64,000 bases of DNA from Clostridiales bacterium. GTDB taxonomy: Bacteria; Bacillota; Clostridia; Oscillospirales; Oscillospiraceae. Below are positions 42,505 through 51,164 of the stretch, piece by piece; the first letter of the stretch is position 1; every line of letters begins with the position of its first letter. Both the position numbers and the translations under genes were made by a program. The notes under the pieces are model-generated. The model did no database searches, was not told where the DNA came from, and saw nothing but the letters and a program-made list of their open reading frames with translations. Location: assembly GCA_019415645.1 (NCBI GenBank), contig DXYV01000006.1, positions 1-64,000 of the forward strand. Direction: 5' to 3'.

Positions 42505-43253
42505 AATTTGTGCGCTTGGAACGTGGAGACGAGGCGGTTTGGGGCGTGGTCAAGGAGGACCGGGTCTTTACCCTGCGCCAGCCGCCGTTTGAGGCAATCT
42601 CCTATGACGGGGAGAGCCTGGCGCTGGAGCAGTGTACCCTGCTGGCGCCCTGTCAGCCCACGAAGATCGTCTGTGTGGGCAAGAACTATGCGGAGCACGC
42701 CCGGGAGATGGGTGGGGAACCGCCGGAGCGTCCGATTTTGTTCCTGAAGGGGCCCAACACCCTGAACCGCCCCGGCGGCCCGGTCCATGCGCCGGATTTT
42801 GTGCAGCGCCTGGACTATGAGGGCGAGCTGGCAATCGTCATCAAGAAACGGGCCAAGGATGTAAAGGAAGAAAACTTTTCAGATTATGTACTGGGCTACA
42901 CCTGCCTGAACGACGTAACAGCCCGTGATATTCAGAGGCTGGACGGCCAGTGGACCCGGGGAAAAGGAATGGACGGTTTTTGCCCGGTGGGCCCCTGGGT
43001 CGTGGACGACCTGGACCCCTCTGACCTGAAGGTGGAGACCCGCCTGAATGGAGAGGTCCGACAGTCCGGCCGTACCAGCCAGTTCCTGCACGCCGTACCG
43101 GAATTGCTCGCATTTATTACCTCCGCCATGACGCTGGAGCCAGGGGATGTGGTAGCCACCGGCACTCCGGCAGGAATCGGTCCCATGCTGCCCGGCGATA
43201 CGGTGGAGATCGAGATCGAAGGCATCGGCGTTCTGCGCAGCCGCGTGATCTGA
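42501..43253 (+). CDS. Fumarylacetoacetate hydrolase family protein
   Basis: 250 residues with the FAH-family metal and substrate motifs CVGKNYAEHAREMG, RLDYEGELA, GYTCLNDVTARDIQ and ATGTPAGIG. Members hydrolyse, decarboxylate or isomerise acyl-pyruvates and oxaloacetate-like compounds. Bacterial paralogues of this size include acylpyruvases that act on oxaloacetate enol. Coupled to engB by ATGA. The exact substrate cannot be told from the sequence. Confidence 0.9.
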   Translation: MKFVRLERGDEAVWGVVKEDRVFTLRQPPFEAISYDGESLALEQCTLLAPCQPTKIVCVGKNYAEHAREMGGEPPERPILFLKGPNTLNRPGGPVHAPDFVQRLDYEGELAIVIKKRAKDVKEENFSDYVLGYTCLNDVTARDIQRLDGQWTRGKGMDGFCPVGPWVVDDLDPSDLKVETRLNGEVRQSGRTSQFLHAVPELLAFITSAMTLEPGDVVATGTPAGIGPMLPGDTVEIEIEGIGVLRSRVI

Positions 43254-43263
43254 ATACAACAGG

Positions 43264-43304
43264 GAGGAGGGGCGGAAGCGGGCAGCCCTTCCTCTTGTGT
43301 TTTG
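43264..43304 (+). terminator. Terminator after the FAH gene
   Basis: 10-bp stem GAGGAGGGGC / GCCCTTCCTC with one G-T pair, then TTGTGTTTT. It overlaps the -35 region of the promoter at 43295. Confidence 0.55.
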
Positions 43305-43323
43305 GAGAGCTATATGCTATGAT
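43295..43323 (+). promoter_or_regulatory. Promoter upstream of the hairpin array
   Basis: TTGTGT (43295-43300), 17 bp, TATGAT (43318-43323). Transcription would start at about 43330, i.e. at the first hairpin of the array. Confidence 0.5.
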
Positions 43324-43326
43324 AAT

Positions 43327-43579
43327 GTCTGCTGAATAAACTGCTTTGCGGTTTATTTGCGCGGTATTGCCGCGCAATTTGTGTGAAAACAGCTGATCCC
43401 AGTCGTTTTCACACAAATTCAGACATTGTTACAATGCGTCCGCTCACACAAGCGCTGCGGCACTTGTGTGAGCAGTGCAAGGATTTTGTGCATAAACGGC
43501 CCAAACCCTGCACTTGAACAAAGACGTTTGGCCTTGAAAGCTAAGGCTTTCAAGGCTTGTGGCTTTGTTCAGTACGCAT
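43327..43579. repeat. Array of six hairpins flanked by TATGATAAT repeats (MITE or structured RNA)
   Basis: No gene in about 250 bases, but six consecutive inverted repeats: AATAAAC/GTTTATT (43335-43357), TTGCGCGG/CCGCGCAA (43357-43377), AATTTGTGTGAAAAC and its complement (43376-43390, 43405-43419), GCTCACACAAG/CTTGTGTGAGC (43442-43473), AGTGCA/TGCACT (43474-43514), and TGAACAAAG/CTTTGTTCA (43515-43571) enclosing CCTTGAAAGC/GCTTTCAAGG. The block is bracketed by a direct repeat TATGATAAT (43318-43326, 43580-43588). Its ends carry CTGAATAAA and, inverted, CTGAACAAA. This fits a small inserted element with a 9-bp target duplication. A conserved non-coding RNA is the alternative. Confidence 0.55.
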
Positions 43580-43619
43580 TATGATAATATGAAACATTTT
43601 GCAGAACGGGGTGAGCCCT

Positions 43620-44306
43620 TTGGCGAGTTGGTCCGAATTTATTCGGGATGTAGATTGGATCAGAATGCTGATTTTTCTGTTTTCCGTGGCGGCCTCTCTC
43701 CTCTGCATTACCCTGCACGAGCTTTCGCACGGGTATGCGGCCTATCGTCTGGGTGATCCTACCGCAAAGCGGGCCGGCCGGCTGACCCTCAATCCCATCA
43801 AGCATATCGACCTGATGGGCCTGCTGATGATGGTCGTGGCCCATGTGGGCTGGGCGAAGCCGGTGCCCATCGACCTGCGGAATTTTCGCAAGCCCAAACG
43901 GGATATGGCGCTCACCGCCCTGGCCGGTCCAGCCTCCAATGTGCTGTTGACCTATGCGGCCCTTCTGGCTGGACATGCGGTTTACCGGTGGGGACCCAAT
44001 ACGTCGGCCGCATTTTACGTGCTGTTGGGGCTGATGTATCTGGCCGTACTCAGCCTGGGTCTGGGACTGTTTAATCTGCTTCCGGTTCCGCCGCTGGACG
44101 GCTCCAAGATTTTGCTCTCCTTTTTGCCGGATAAGCTCTGCTATGCCATCCTGCGCCGGGAGCGGCTGATCGCCCTTGTGATGGTCGGGCTGACGGTGCT
44201 GGGCGTATTTACTCCGGTTTTGAACTTTTTAATGGGGCATGTGATGTGGGCCCTGTGCAGGTTGAGCGGGTTCCCCTATGAACTGATTGCATTTTTCTAC
44301 TTATGA
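43620..44306 (+). CDS. Site-2 protease family membrane protein (M50)
   Basis: About 228 residues with six or so membrane helices and the M50 zinc site HELSHGYAAYRLGD plus NLLPVPPLDGSK. The family is YwhC-like, distinct from SpoIVFB and RseP (no PDZ). Substrate unknown. Start: TTG at 43620 with GGGGTGAG just upstream; a TTG at 43599 is also in frame but without such a site. Its transcription must come through or from the hairpin array, since TATGATAAT at 43580 is the nearest promoter-like box. Confidence 0.88.
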   Translation: MASWSEFIRDVDWIRMLIFLFSVAASLLCITLHELSHGYAAYRLGDPTAKRAGRLTLNPIKHIDLMGLLMMVVAHVGWAKPVPIDLRNFRKPKRDMALTALAGPASNVLLTYAALLAGHAVYRWGPNTSAAFYVLLGLMYLAVLSLGLGLFNLLPVPPLDGSKILLSFLPDKLCYAILRRERLIALVMVGLTVLGVFTPVLNFLMGHVMWALCRLSGFPYELIAFFYL

Positions 44307-44339
44307 CCCAGCGCATCAGGCAAAGAGAGGAGGGGTGGT

Positions 44340-45140
44340 TTGGACGCACCGGTGTTTCATCTGGATAAAGTGGTAAAGGGCAAGGAGGACGAACGGCAGG
44401 ATTTTGACGGTCCGCTGGATCTGATCCTCCATCTGCTGAGCAAAAACAAAGTGGAGATTCGGGACATCCAGATCGCGTCCCTGCTGGACCAATATCTGGC
44501 GTGGATGGATCGGAGGAAGGAACTCAACCTGGAGATCGCCAGTGAGTTTGTCACCATGGCGGCGCACCTGGTTTATATCAAAAGCCGGATGCTTCTCTCC
44601 ATTCATGACGAGGAGGCCCTGAGCGAGATGGAATTGCTCATGGCCTCGCTGGAGGAACGGCAGCGGCAGGAGAGCTACACGAAGATCAAGAGCGTGACGG
44701 AGGACCTGGGGCGGCGCTATCTGATCGGGCGGGACCTGATCGTAAAGGTGCCGGAGCACATTCCGGTGGACAAGACCTATCGCTATGCCCACGACCGGGA
44801 GGACTTGCGGCGGGCGATGGCCGCCGTGCTGGAGCGGGCGGACCACAAACTCCCGCCGCCGATGGCCGCGTTTGAAGGAATCGTGGGGCGGGAACCCTAT
44901 CCTGTGTCGGAGAAGGCGCGTTCCATTGTGGAGCGGCTGATTCAGTTTGGCGTGACGCGCTTCCGCGCCCTGTTCCGGACCAGCCGGAGCCGGTCGGAGG
45001 TAGTCGCGACGTTTTTGGCGGTGCTGGAGCTGTGTAAAGCAAACCGAATCCGCTTGGCGGGCACGGCAGAGGACTGTACTGTGACCTGTACGGACGAAGG
45101 AAATGAGGAGCCGCTGGAGGTCACGGTGGATGCGTATTGA
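44340..45140 (+). CDS. scpA: Segregation and condensation protein A
   Basis: 266 residues with the kleisin N-terminal core FDGPLDLILHLL, KNKVEIRDI and YIKSRMLL, and a C-terminal winged helix (FLAVLELCK). Links SMC heads and pairs with ScpB in chromosome condensation. Start: TTG at 44340 behind GAGAGGAGGGG. Followed by scpB. Confidence 0.95.
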   Translation: MDAPVFHLDKVVKGKEDERQDFDGPLDLILHLLSKNKVEIRDIQIASLLDQYLAWMDRRKELNLEIASEFVTMAAHLVYIKSRMLLSIHDEEALSEMELLMASLEERQRQESYTKIKSVTEDLGRRYLIGRDLIVKVPEHIPVDKTYRYAHDREDLRRAMAAVLERADHKLPPPMAAFEGIVGREPYPVSEKARSIVERLIQFGVTRFRALFRTSRSRSEVVATFLAVLELCKANRIRLAGTAEDCTVTCTDEGNEEPLEVTVDAY

Positions 45141-45151
45141 GGAGGGAGCCC

Positions 45152-45784
45152 ATGGAATTAAAGGAATTGGAGTCCGCCATCGAGGGCATCCTCTTCGCGG
45201 CCGGAGATCCGGTCGGTGTGGAGCGGCTGTGTCTGGCCCTGGAACAGGATCGGGAGACCGTTGATGCGGTCTGCCAGCGCCTGGCCGATCAATACCGCTA
45301 TGAGCGCCGGGGAATACGTCTGGTCCATCTGGAGAGCAGCTGGCAGATGTGCTCGGCACCGGAGCACGCGGATGTGATCCGCAAGACTTTTGAGAGCCGC
45401 AAGCCGGCCCGATTGTCCCAACCGGCGCTGGAGGTCCTGGCGACCATCGCCTATTTCCAGCCAGTGACCCGGGCCTATGTGGACCAGGTGCGGGGCGTGG
45501 ACAGCTCTTACACCGTGGGGCTGCTTCTGGAGCGGGAATTGATCGAGGAGTGCGGCCGCCTGGCTGTGCCGGGTCGCCCCATTCTCTACCGGACGACGAA
45601 GAATTTCCTGCGCACCTTTGGCCTGAACTCCCTGGACGAGCTGCCGGAGCTGCCCAGTACGCCGCCGGAGGATGGACAGATCACGCTGGAGATGCAGTCC
45701 GCGCTGGAGAAGCTGCGGGAGAACCAGGAGGAGGGCGAGGCCGCCCCGGAGCCGGGGGCAGCGGAACAGGAGGGAGCACCGTGA
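45152..45784 (+). CDS. scpB: Segregation and condensation protein B
   Basis: 210 residues: two winged helices with LESAIEGILFAAGDPV and the LSQPALEVLATIAYFQPVTR signature. The last 45 residues are acidic and proline-rich. Start: ATG at 45152 after GGAGGGAG; an in-frame ATG 15 bases earlier overlaps scpA. Overlaps the DUF2953 gene by GTGA. Confidence 0.95.
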   Translation: MELKELESAIEGILFAAGDPVGVERLCLALEQDRETVDAVCQRLADQYRYERRGIRLVHLESSWQMCSAPEHADVIRKTFESRKPARLSQPALEVLATIAYFQPVTRAYVDQVRGVDSSYTVGLLLERELIEECGRLAVPGRPILYRTTKNFLRTFGLNSLDELPELPSTPPEDGQITLEMQSALEKLRENQEEGEAAPEPGAAEQEGAP

Positions 45785-46458
45785 CGGTCTGGATCGTGCT
45801 GCTCACGATTGGAGTGCTCCTGTTTTTGCTGGCGATGCTCCGTGTGGGAGGAATTGCAGAGTATTCCAGCCAGGGCTTGCAGCTCCGGTTACGAATCGGC
45901 TGGCTGAAGATCACGCTGTATCCGGCCGCCGGCGGGGACAAAAAGGCAAAGCAGAAGGAAAAGAAGCGAAAGAAGGCAAAAACGGTTCAGGCGGAGTCAC
46001 CGGAAGGAGAAAAGAAAGGCGGAGGCCTTGGGCTCCTTAAGGAGTTCCTGCCTCTGGCGTGCGAGGCCGCCGGCAGCCTGTTCCGGAAAATTCGGGTAGA
46101 CCGGCTGGTACTCCATTTGACTTGGGCTTCGGACAATCCCGCCCGGACGGCGATGGGATTTGGTGCGGGGAATGCGATTCTGGGTATGATTTGGCCGCTG
46201 TTGGACCATAATTTTACCATCCGGGAGCACGATGTGGGCGTTGCAGTGGATTTTGAATCCCAGGAACCGAGCCTGTACCTGTATGCCTCCCTGTCTATGA
46301 CCGTGGGGCAGGCGGTGGCGTTTGGTATTGTTTACGCGTATAAAGCCCTGCGCGTTTATCTGGCGAACCGTCCGGAGCAAACGCGAGCGTCTCGACAGAA
46401 AACCAAAACCCGCGCGGTGCGGGAAGGAACATCCAAACAGAAAGGAATGGCGTCATGA
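45781..46458 (+). CDS. DUF2953 membrane-associated protein
   Basis: 225 residues with one N-terminal helix (about 2-22), a lysine-rich stretch (about 55-85) and the DUF2953 region (VDRLVLHLTWASDNPARTAM). DUF2953 (YtfI in Bacillus) is usually encoded just before ytfJ and is sporulation-associated; that order holds here. Start: GTG at 45781 overlapping scpB. Confidence 0.88.
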   Translation: MTVWIVLLTIGVLLFLLAMLRVGGIAEYSSQGLQLRLRIGWLKITLYPAAGGDKKAKQKEKKRKKAKTVQAESPEGEKKGGGLGLLKEFLPLACEAAGSLFRKIRVDRLVLHLTWASDNPARTAMGFGAGNAILGMIWPLLDHNFTIREHDVGVAVDFESQEPSLYLYASLSMTVGQAVAFGIVYAYKALRVYLANRPEQTRASRQKTKTRAVREGTSKQKGMAS

Positions 46459-46871
46459 TGAGTGAAAACAATCATCCGATCAACGACCTGATGGCGACAA
46501 CGCTGCAAAAAATTCGGGAAATGGTGGACGCGAATACCATTGTGGGCCAGCCCATCCACACGGAGGATGGCGTTACGCTGATCCCGGTGTCGCGGCTGTC
46601 CTTCGGCTTTGCGTCCGGCGGGACCGACTGGGCCACCAAAAATCAGAAGCCGGAGGGGAAAAACTCCTTCGGCGGCGGCAGCGGCGCGGGGGTCAACATT
46701 GCGCCGGTGGCCTTTCTGGTGGTAAAGGGCGGCAATGTCCGGCTGCTTCCTGTGGCGCCGCCTGCGGCCAGTACGGTGGACCGGGTGGTGGAGCTGGTCC
46801 CCGATATGTTTGACAAGGTAACAGACTTTATGGAAAAAAAGAAGGAAACCGAGGATAGCGAAGCCTTCTGA
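46455..46871 (+). CDS. ytfJ: Sporulation protein YtfJ (GerW family)
   Basis: 138 residues matching GerW/YtfJ: VGQPIHTEDGVTLIPVSRLS, the glycine-rich FGGGSGAGV and PVAFLVV. In Bacillus it is forespore-expressed and needed for normal germination and lytic enzyme activity. Overlaps DUF2953 by ATGA, so scpA-scpB-DUF2953-ytfJ is one transcription unit. Confidence 0.95.
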   Translation: MMSENNHPINDLMATTLQKIREMVDANTIVGQPIHTEDGVTLIPVSRLSFGFASGGTDWATKNQKPEGKNSFGGGSGAGVNIAPVAFLVVKGGNVRLLPVAPPAASTVDRVVELVPDMFDKVTDFMEKKKETEDSEAF

Positions 46872-46915
46872 GGTCCATACTAGCAGCATCGGGACCACGG
46901 AAGGAGCGATGTTGC

Positions 46916-48058
46916 ATGCGAAACTGGGTGGCGTCGGCGCTTTGCTGCACGATTCTGCTTGGAATGAATGTCTGCGCGGATGCGGCGGAAGTGGAGAACT
47001 CCGCCGCTTCTGCTGTCTTGATGGACGCGGCAAGCGGACGGGTCCTCTACGAGAAAAATGCCCACGAGCCGCGGCTGATTGCCAGCATCACCAAGCTGAT
47101 GACCGCTTTGGTGGCGGTGGAGACCACACCGGACCTCTCAGAAGTAGTCACCGTTCAGGCGGAATGGCTGGCGGGGGCGGAGGGCTCCTCTATCTATCTG
47201 GCGGCGGGGGATCAGCTCACCCTGGAAACGCTGCTGTATGGGATGCTCCTGGAGTCCGGAAACGACGCGGCCCAGGTGGTAGCGTGCTACTGCGGGGGAG
47301 ACCTGGAGACCTTTGTGGGCTGGATGAACGACTGGGCGGAGCAGCTTGGCATGACCCAGTCCCGGTTTGCCAATCCAAGCGGCCTCAATGATGAGGGGCA
47401 TTACTCCACCGCCTTTGACATGGCCCTGTGCGCGGCTGCCTGTATGGAAAATGAGACCATTGCGCGGATCGTGGCCACCAAATCCATCACCCTGGAGGGC
47501 CGGACCTTTACCAACCACAACAAGCTGCTGAGCCTATGCGAGGGCTGTGTCGGCCTGAAAACCGGATATACGGAATTGGCAGGCCGCACACTGGTCTCTT
47601 GCGTGGAGCGGGACGGTCGGAGGCTGATCGCGGTGACGCTGTCGGACCGGAATGACTGGGAGGACCATATCGCGCTTTATGAATACGGCTTTGCGGCCTA
47701 TCAGCAGCAGGAGCTCTGCCGGGCGGAGGAGACTTTCCGCACGCTCCCGGTCACCGGCAGCCTGGTCCGGTTCGTAGCGGTGGCGCCGGCAGCCACGCTC
47801 ACCTATCCGCTGGCGGAGGGTGAGACCATCACCACGCAGGTGGAACTGCCCGAAGTGATCGAAGCGCCGGTGGACCGGGGCGGAATCGCAGGGCAGCTGT
47901 CGTTCTATTTGGGGGAGAGGAAGATCGGAACAACGTATCTGGTCTATCAGCAGACGGTGTCCAGCAATCTCTTCACCCGGCGGCCTCTGCTGGAACGAAT
48001 CTTAGGAATTTTTGGCCAGACCGCTCAGACGGTCCTGGGGGCTCTGCCGGCCCCGTAG
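46916..48058 (+). CDS. D-alanyl-D-alanine carboxypeptidase (S11 family)
   Basis: 380 residues with a signal peptide (about 1-23), the penicillin-binding motifs SITK (SxxK), SGN and KTG, and a C-terminal PBP5-like beta domain with an amphipathic end (about 355-375). Trims pentapeptides in peptidoglycan. The position after ytfJ and the DacB/DacF-like layout suggest the sporulation group that sets cortex cross-linking. AAGGAG lies nine bases before the ATG. Confidence 0.93.
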   Translation: MRNWVASALCCTILLGMNVCADAAEVENSAASAVLMDAASGRVLYEKNAHEPRLIASITKLMTALVAVETTPDLSEVVTVQAEWLAGAEGSSIYLAAGDQLTLETLLYGMLLESGNDAAQVVACYCGGDLETFVGWMNDWAEQLGMTQSRFANPSGLNDEGHYSTAFDMALCAAACMENETIARIVATKSITLEGRTFTNHNKLLSLCEGCVGLKTGYTELAGRTLVSCVERDGRRLIAVTLSDRNDWEDHIALYEYGFAAYQQQELCRAEETFRTLPVTGSLVRFVAVAPAATLTYPLAEGETITTQVELPEVIEAPVDRGGIAGQLSFYLGERKIGTTYLVYQQTVSSNLFTRRPLLERILGIFGQTAQTVLGALPAP

Positions 48059-48079
48059 CGCAGGAAGGATGCATACGAG

Positions 48080-48799
48080 ATGGAAGAACGCCTGCAAAAA
48101 ATCTTGTCGGCCAGCGGCGTCTGTTCCCGCCGGACAGCGGAGTCTTATCTGGAACAGGGCAGAGTAGCCGTAAACGGTACCGTTGTGGGCCTGGGGGCGA
48201 AAGCGGACCCGGAGCGGGACATGATCACGCTGGATGGGGAGCCCATCCGGCGTGATCGGCCGCGTACATATCTGATGCTGAATAAGCCGCGTGGCTATGT
48301 CTGTACCCTTTCCGATGAGCAGGGGCGCAGGACGGTGGCGCAGCTGGTATCCGGCTGCGGCGCACGGGTATGGCCGGTGGGCAGGCTGGATTTGGAGTCG
48401 GAGGGTCTGCTGCTGCTGACCGATGACGGCGCCCTGACCAACCGGCTGCTGCACCCCAGCCATAGGGTCGAGAAGGAGTATCTGGTCTGGGTGCAGGGGG
48501 AGCTCTCCGGAGCCATCGAGCAGCTGCGCCGCCCGATGACGCTGGAGGGCGAACGCATGTGGACCGACCGGGTGGAGCAAAAAGGTCCCTGTCTGCTGTC
48601 CATTGTGATTCATCAGGGGAAAAACCGGCAGATACGGCGCATGTGTGCGGCCGCTGGCCTGCGGGTCACGCGGCTCAAGCGAATCCGAGAGGGGGCGCTC
48701 CGGCTGGGAGACCTTCCGGTAGGGACCTGGCGATTCCTGACGCCGGAGGAAGTGGGCCTTCTGACGGGAACCGGGGAGAAAAACGCAAGAAAAAAATGA
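48080..48799 (+). CDS. rluB: Ribosomal large-subunit pseudouridine synthase B
   Basis: 239 residues: N-terminal S4 domain (RLQKILSASGVCSRR), catalytic VGRLDLESEGLLLLTDDG with the key aspartate, and KEY and GKNRQIRRM motifs. Modifies 23S rRNA near U2605. It follows the carboxypeptidase by 21 bases, as in many Clostridia. Confidence 0.95.
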   Translation: MEERLQKILSASGVCSRRTAESYLEQGRVAVNGTVVGLGAKADPERDMITLDGEPIRRDRPRTYLMLNKPRGYVCTLSDEQGRRTVAQLVSGCGARVWPVGRLDLESEGLLLLTDDGALTNRLLHPSHRVEKEYLVWVQGELSGAIEQLRRPMTLEGERMWTDRVEQKGPCLLSIVIHQGKNRQIRRMCAAAGLRVTRLKRIREGALRLGDLPVGTWRFLTPEEVGLLTGTGEKNARKK

Positions 48800-48816
48800 A
48801 TTCTTGCAAAATCCTC

Positions 48817-49028
48817 TTGCATTTTCTTGGAAATCTGGTTATGATGAGGCTGTATTGTGTCCAAGTCCGCTGTGGGCAGGGGCCAGCCTGTCCGGCATGA
48901 ACAGAGCGGAAACCGGACGGTCGTCCGGCGATGGGAATGGCCCTGTCCGCCGTGAAAAAGCCCTTAAAACCGGGGCCCCATTTGCCCGCTGCGGGTGTAG
49001 AAGATGCAGAAAACAGGAGCGTGTACGT
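48817..49028 (+). promoter_or_regulatory. Promoter and long leader of the RpiR-type gene
   Basis: TTGCAT (48817-48822), 17 bp, TATGAT (48840-48845). This gives an untranslated leader of about 175 bases with small hairpins (GGACGGTCGTCC near 48928). The leader contains an open frame in phase with the regulator but without a good start. No known riboswitch fold was recognised. Confidence 0.6.
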
Positions 49029-49901
49029 ATGAGCCGTGATATTTTAGCTGTGATTCGAAACAACATGTCCACTTTTTCCAAGGGACAGAAGCTCATTGGG
49101 AAATTTATTCTGGACAATTATGATAAAGCCGCCTTTATGACGGCCAGTAAACTGGGAAAGACGGTCCATGTGAGCGAGTCCACGGTGGTGCGGTTTGCCG
49201 CGGAGCTGGGCTACGATGGATACCCCGCTATGCGGAAAACCCTGCAGGAAATGATCCGAAGCAAGCTGACCACGATTCAGCGCATCGAGGTGTCCAACGA
49301 CCGAATCGGCGACCATGATATTTTGTCGATGGTGGTCCAGTCGGACATCGAAAAGATCCGCATGTCTCTGGAGGAGATCAACCGGGAGGATTTCAGCGCT
49401 GCCGTGGACGCTATTGTCAAGGCGCGGCGGATCTATATTCTGGGCGTGCGGTCCTCGAACACGCTGTCCAGCTTTCTCTCGTTTTATTTCAATCTGATTT
49501 TTGAAGATGTGCGCCATGTTCAGACCACGCTGGCCAGCGAGATGTTTGAGCAGCTGCTCCGGGTACGGGAGGGGGACGTTGTCATCGGAATCAGCTTCCC
49601 GCGCTACTCCACGCGGACGGTCCGGGCTATGGAATACGCAAGGGACCAGGGCGCCACCGTGGTGGCCATCACGGACAGCGAGCTGTCGCCGCTGGCGGAC
49701 AGCGCCTCCTACAAGCTCTTCGCCAAGAGCGATATGGCCTCTTTCGTGGATTCCCTGGTCGCGCCCCTGAGCATCATCAATGCACTGATCGTCGCGGTAG
49801 GCCGGAAGAAGAATGAGGAAGTATCGGCGATCTTCAGCAAGCTGGAGCACATCTGGGACGAATATGAGGTGTACGAGAAAGTAGAATATGATGACCAGTG
49901 A
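49029..49901 (+). CDS. MurR/RpiR-family transcriptional regulator
   Basis: 290 residues: an N-terminal HTH_6 domain (TASKLGKTVHVSESTVVRFAAELGY is split around residues 38-62) and a C-terminal SIS sugar-phosphate domain (about 120-260; ILGVRSSNTL, GISFPRYSTRT). Regulators of this type sense phosphosugars. No sugar gene is adjacent, and the target is unknown. Start: ATG at 49029, eight bases after GGAG. Overlaps the next gene by 14 bases. Confidence 0.92.
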   Translation: MSRDILAVIRNNMSTFSKGQKLIGKFILDNYDKAAFMTASKLGKTVHVSESTVVRFAAELGYDGYPAMRKTLQEMIRSKLTTIQRIEVSNDRIGDHDILSMVVQSDIEKIRMSLEEINREDFSAAVDAIVKARRIYILGVRSSNTLSSFLSFYFNLIFEDVRHVQTTLASEMFEQLLRVREGDVVIGISFPRYSTRTVRAMEYARDQGATVVAITDSELSPLADSASYKLFAKSDMASFVDSLVAPLSIINALIVAVGRKKNEEVSAIFSKLEHIWDEYEVYEKVEYDDQ

Positions 49902-51159
49902 TCAGGATTCGATTGTGGTGATCGGCGGCGGAGCCGCCGGTATGATGGCGGCGCTCTCCGCGGCCCGGGAGGGGGCACGGGTGACGCTGCTGGAGCGCAA
50001 CGCCAAAGTGGGGCGCAAGCTTTATATTACGGGGAAGGGCAGGTGCAACGTCACCAACCACTGTGCGGCGGAGGAGGTTCTGCGCAACACCCCGCGAAAC
50101 GGAAAATTTCTTTATTCTTCGATGAACGCATTCCCGCCAGAGAAAACTGAGCAGTTTTTCCGGCAGCTTGGCGTTCCCCTCAAGGTCGAGCGCGGAAACC
50201 GGGTCTTTCCGGTATCTGACAAAGCGGCGGATATTATTGACGCGCTGTTTGTTCAGCTGCAGCGGGAAGGAATCTGCTTGCGCCAGGCCCGCGCCACACA
50301 TATTCGGACCCAGGGCGGCGCGGTGACCGGTGTCGAGACGGAGCAGGGGCTGTTTCCCTGTAAAGTAGTTATCCTTGCGACCGGAGGCGTGTCCTATCCT
50401 TTGACCGGGTCCACTGGGGACGGCTATCGGATGGCGGAGGAACTGGGGCATACCATCGTACCGCCTGCCCCGTCGCTGGTCCCACTGGAATCGGAGGACC
50501 CGGCCTGTCAAAGGATGCAGGGCCTTGCGCTGAAAAATGTCCGGGTAAAAGTGAAAACGGCGGCAGGCAAGACCGTGTTTGATGACCAGGGCGAGCTGCT
50601 GTTTACCCATTTTGGCCTGTCTGGGCCGCTGATTCTGAGCGCCAGCGCCCACATGCGCGCCTTTGCGACCGAGCGCTACACGGTCTGGATCGACCTGAAA
50701 CCGGCGCTGGAAGAAAAGAAGCTGGATGCCAGGCTGATTCGAGATCTGGAGGCCCAGCCCAATGCTCAATTCGGAACGATCTTGAGCGGCCTGGTGCCCC
50801 GGTCCATGATCGGGGTGCTGGTGGAACGCTGCGGCATTCCGGCGGACACCAGGGCACATGCGCTGCGCAAGGAGCAGCGGCGGACCCTGCTGGAGCAGCT
50901 CAAGCAATTTACCATTCCGATTTCCGGGCCGAGACCGATCGCGGAGGCCATCGTGACCTCCGGCGGAATCAAAACGGCGGAGATCAACCCCAAAACCATG
51001 GCGTCCCGGCAGGCGGAGGGCCTGTTCCTGGCCGGTGAGCTCATTGATGTGGACGCCTATACCGGGGGCTTTAATTTGCAGATCGCCTGGGCCACCGGAT
51101 GGGCGGCGGGGCGCGGCGCGGCAGCGTTTCTGCGCGGCCAAGCGGGAAAGGAAGGATAG
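49888..51159 (+). CDS. FAD-dependent oxidoreductase, HI0933/YhiN family
   Basis: 423 residues with the dinucleotide motif VIGGGAAGMMAA, the family signature GRKLYITGKGRCNVTN, ILATGGVSYPLTGSTGDGY and the C-terminal GLFLAGELIDVDAYTGGFN. Members are called YhiN/BaiN-like; BaiN was named for bile-acid 7-dehydroxylation but most members are housekeeping flavoproteins often beside cmk and plsC. No bai genes are present, so a bile-acid role is not supported. Confidence 0.92.
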   Translation: MMTSDQDSIVVIGGGAAGMMAALSAAREGARVTLLERNAKVGRKLYITGKGRCNVTNHCAAEEVLRNTPRNGKFLYSSMNAFPPEKTEQFFRQLGVPLKVERGNRVFPVSDKAADIIDALFVQLQREGICLRQARATHIRTQGGAVTGVETEQGLFPCKVVILATGGVSYPLTGSTGDGYRMAEELGHTIVPPAPSLVPLESEDPACQRMQGLALKNVRVKVKTAAGKTVFDDQGELLFTHFGLSGPLILSASAHMRAFATERYTVWIDLKPALEEKKLDARLIRDLEAQPNAQFGTILSGLVPRSMIGVLVERCGIPADTRAHALRKEQRRTLLEQLKQFTIPISGPRPIAEAIVTSGGIKTAEINPKTMASRQAEGLFLAGELIDVDAYTGGFNLQIAWATGWAAGRGAAAFLRGQAGKEG

Positions 51160-51164
51160 GAGCA

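Noticed and set aside
43335..43571. CRISPR array
   Set aside because: The repeats are inverted pairs of different sequence, not direct repeats with spacers, and no cas genes are near.
48804..49028. A 75-codon N-terminal extension of the RpiR regulator
   Set aside because: It begins upstream of the mapped promoter -35 box; the family N-terminus and GGAG fit the ATG at 49029.
49888..51159. Bile-acid 7-dehydroxylation gene baiN
   Set aside because: The family match is to the broad YhiN/HI0933 group; no other bai genes occur and the neighbours are housekeeping.
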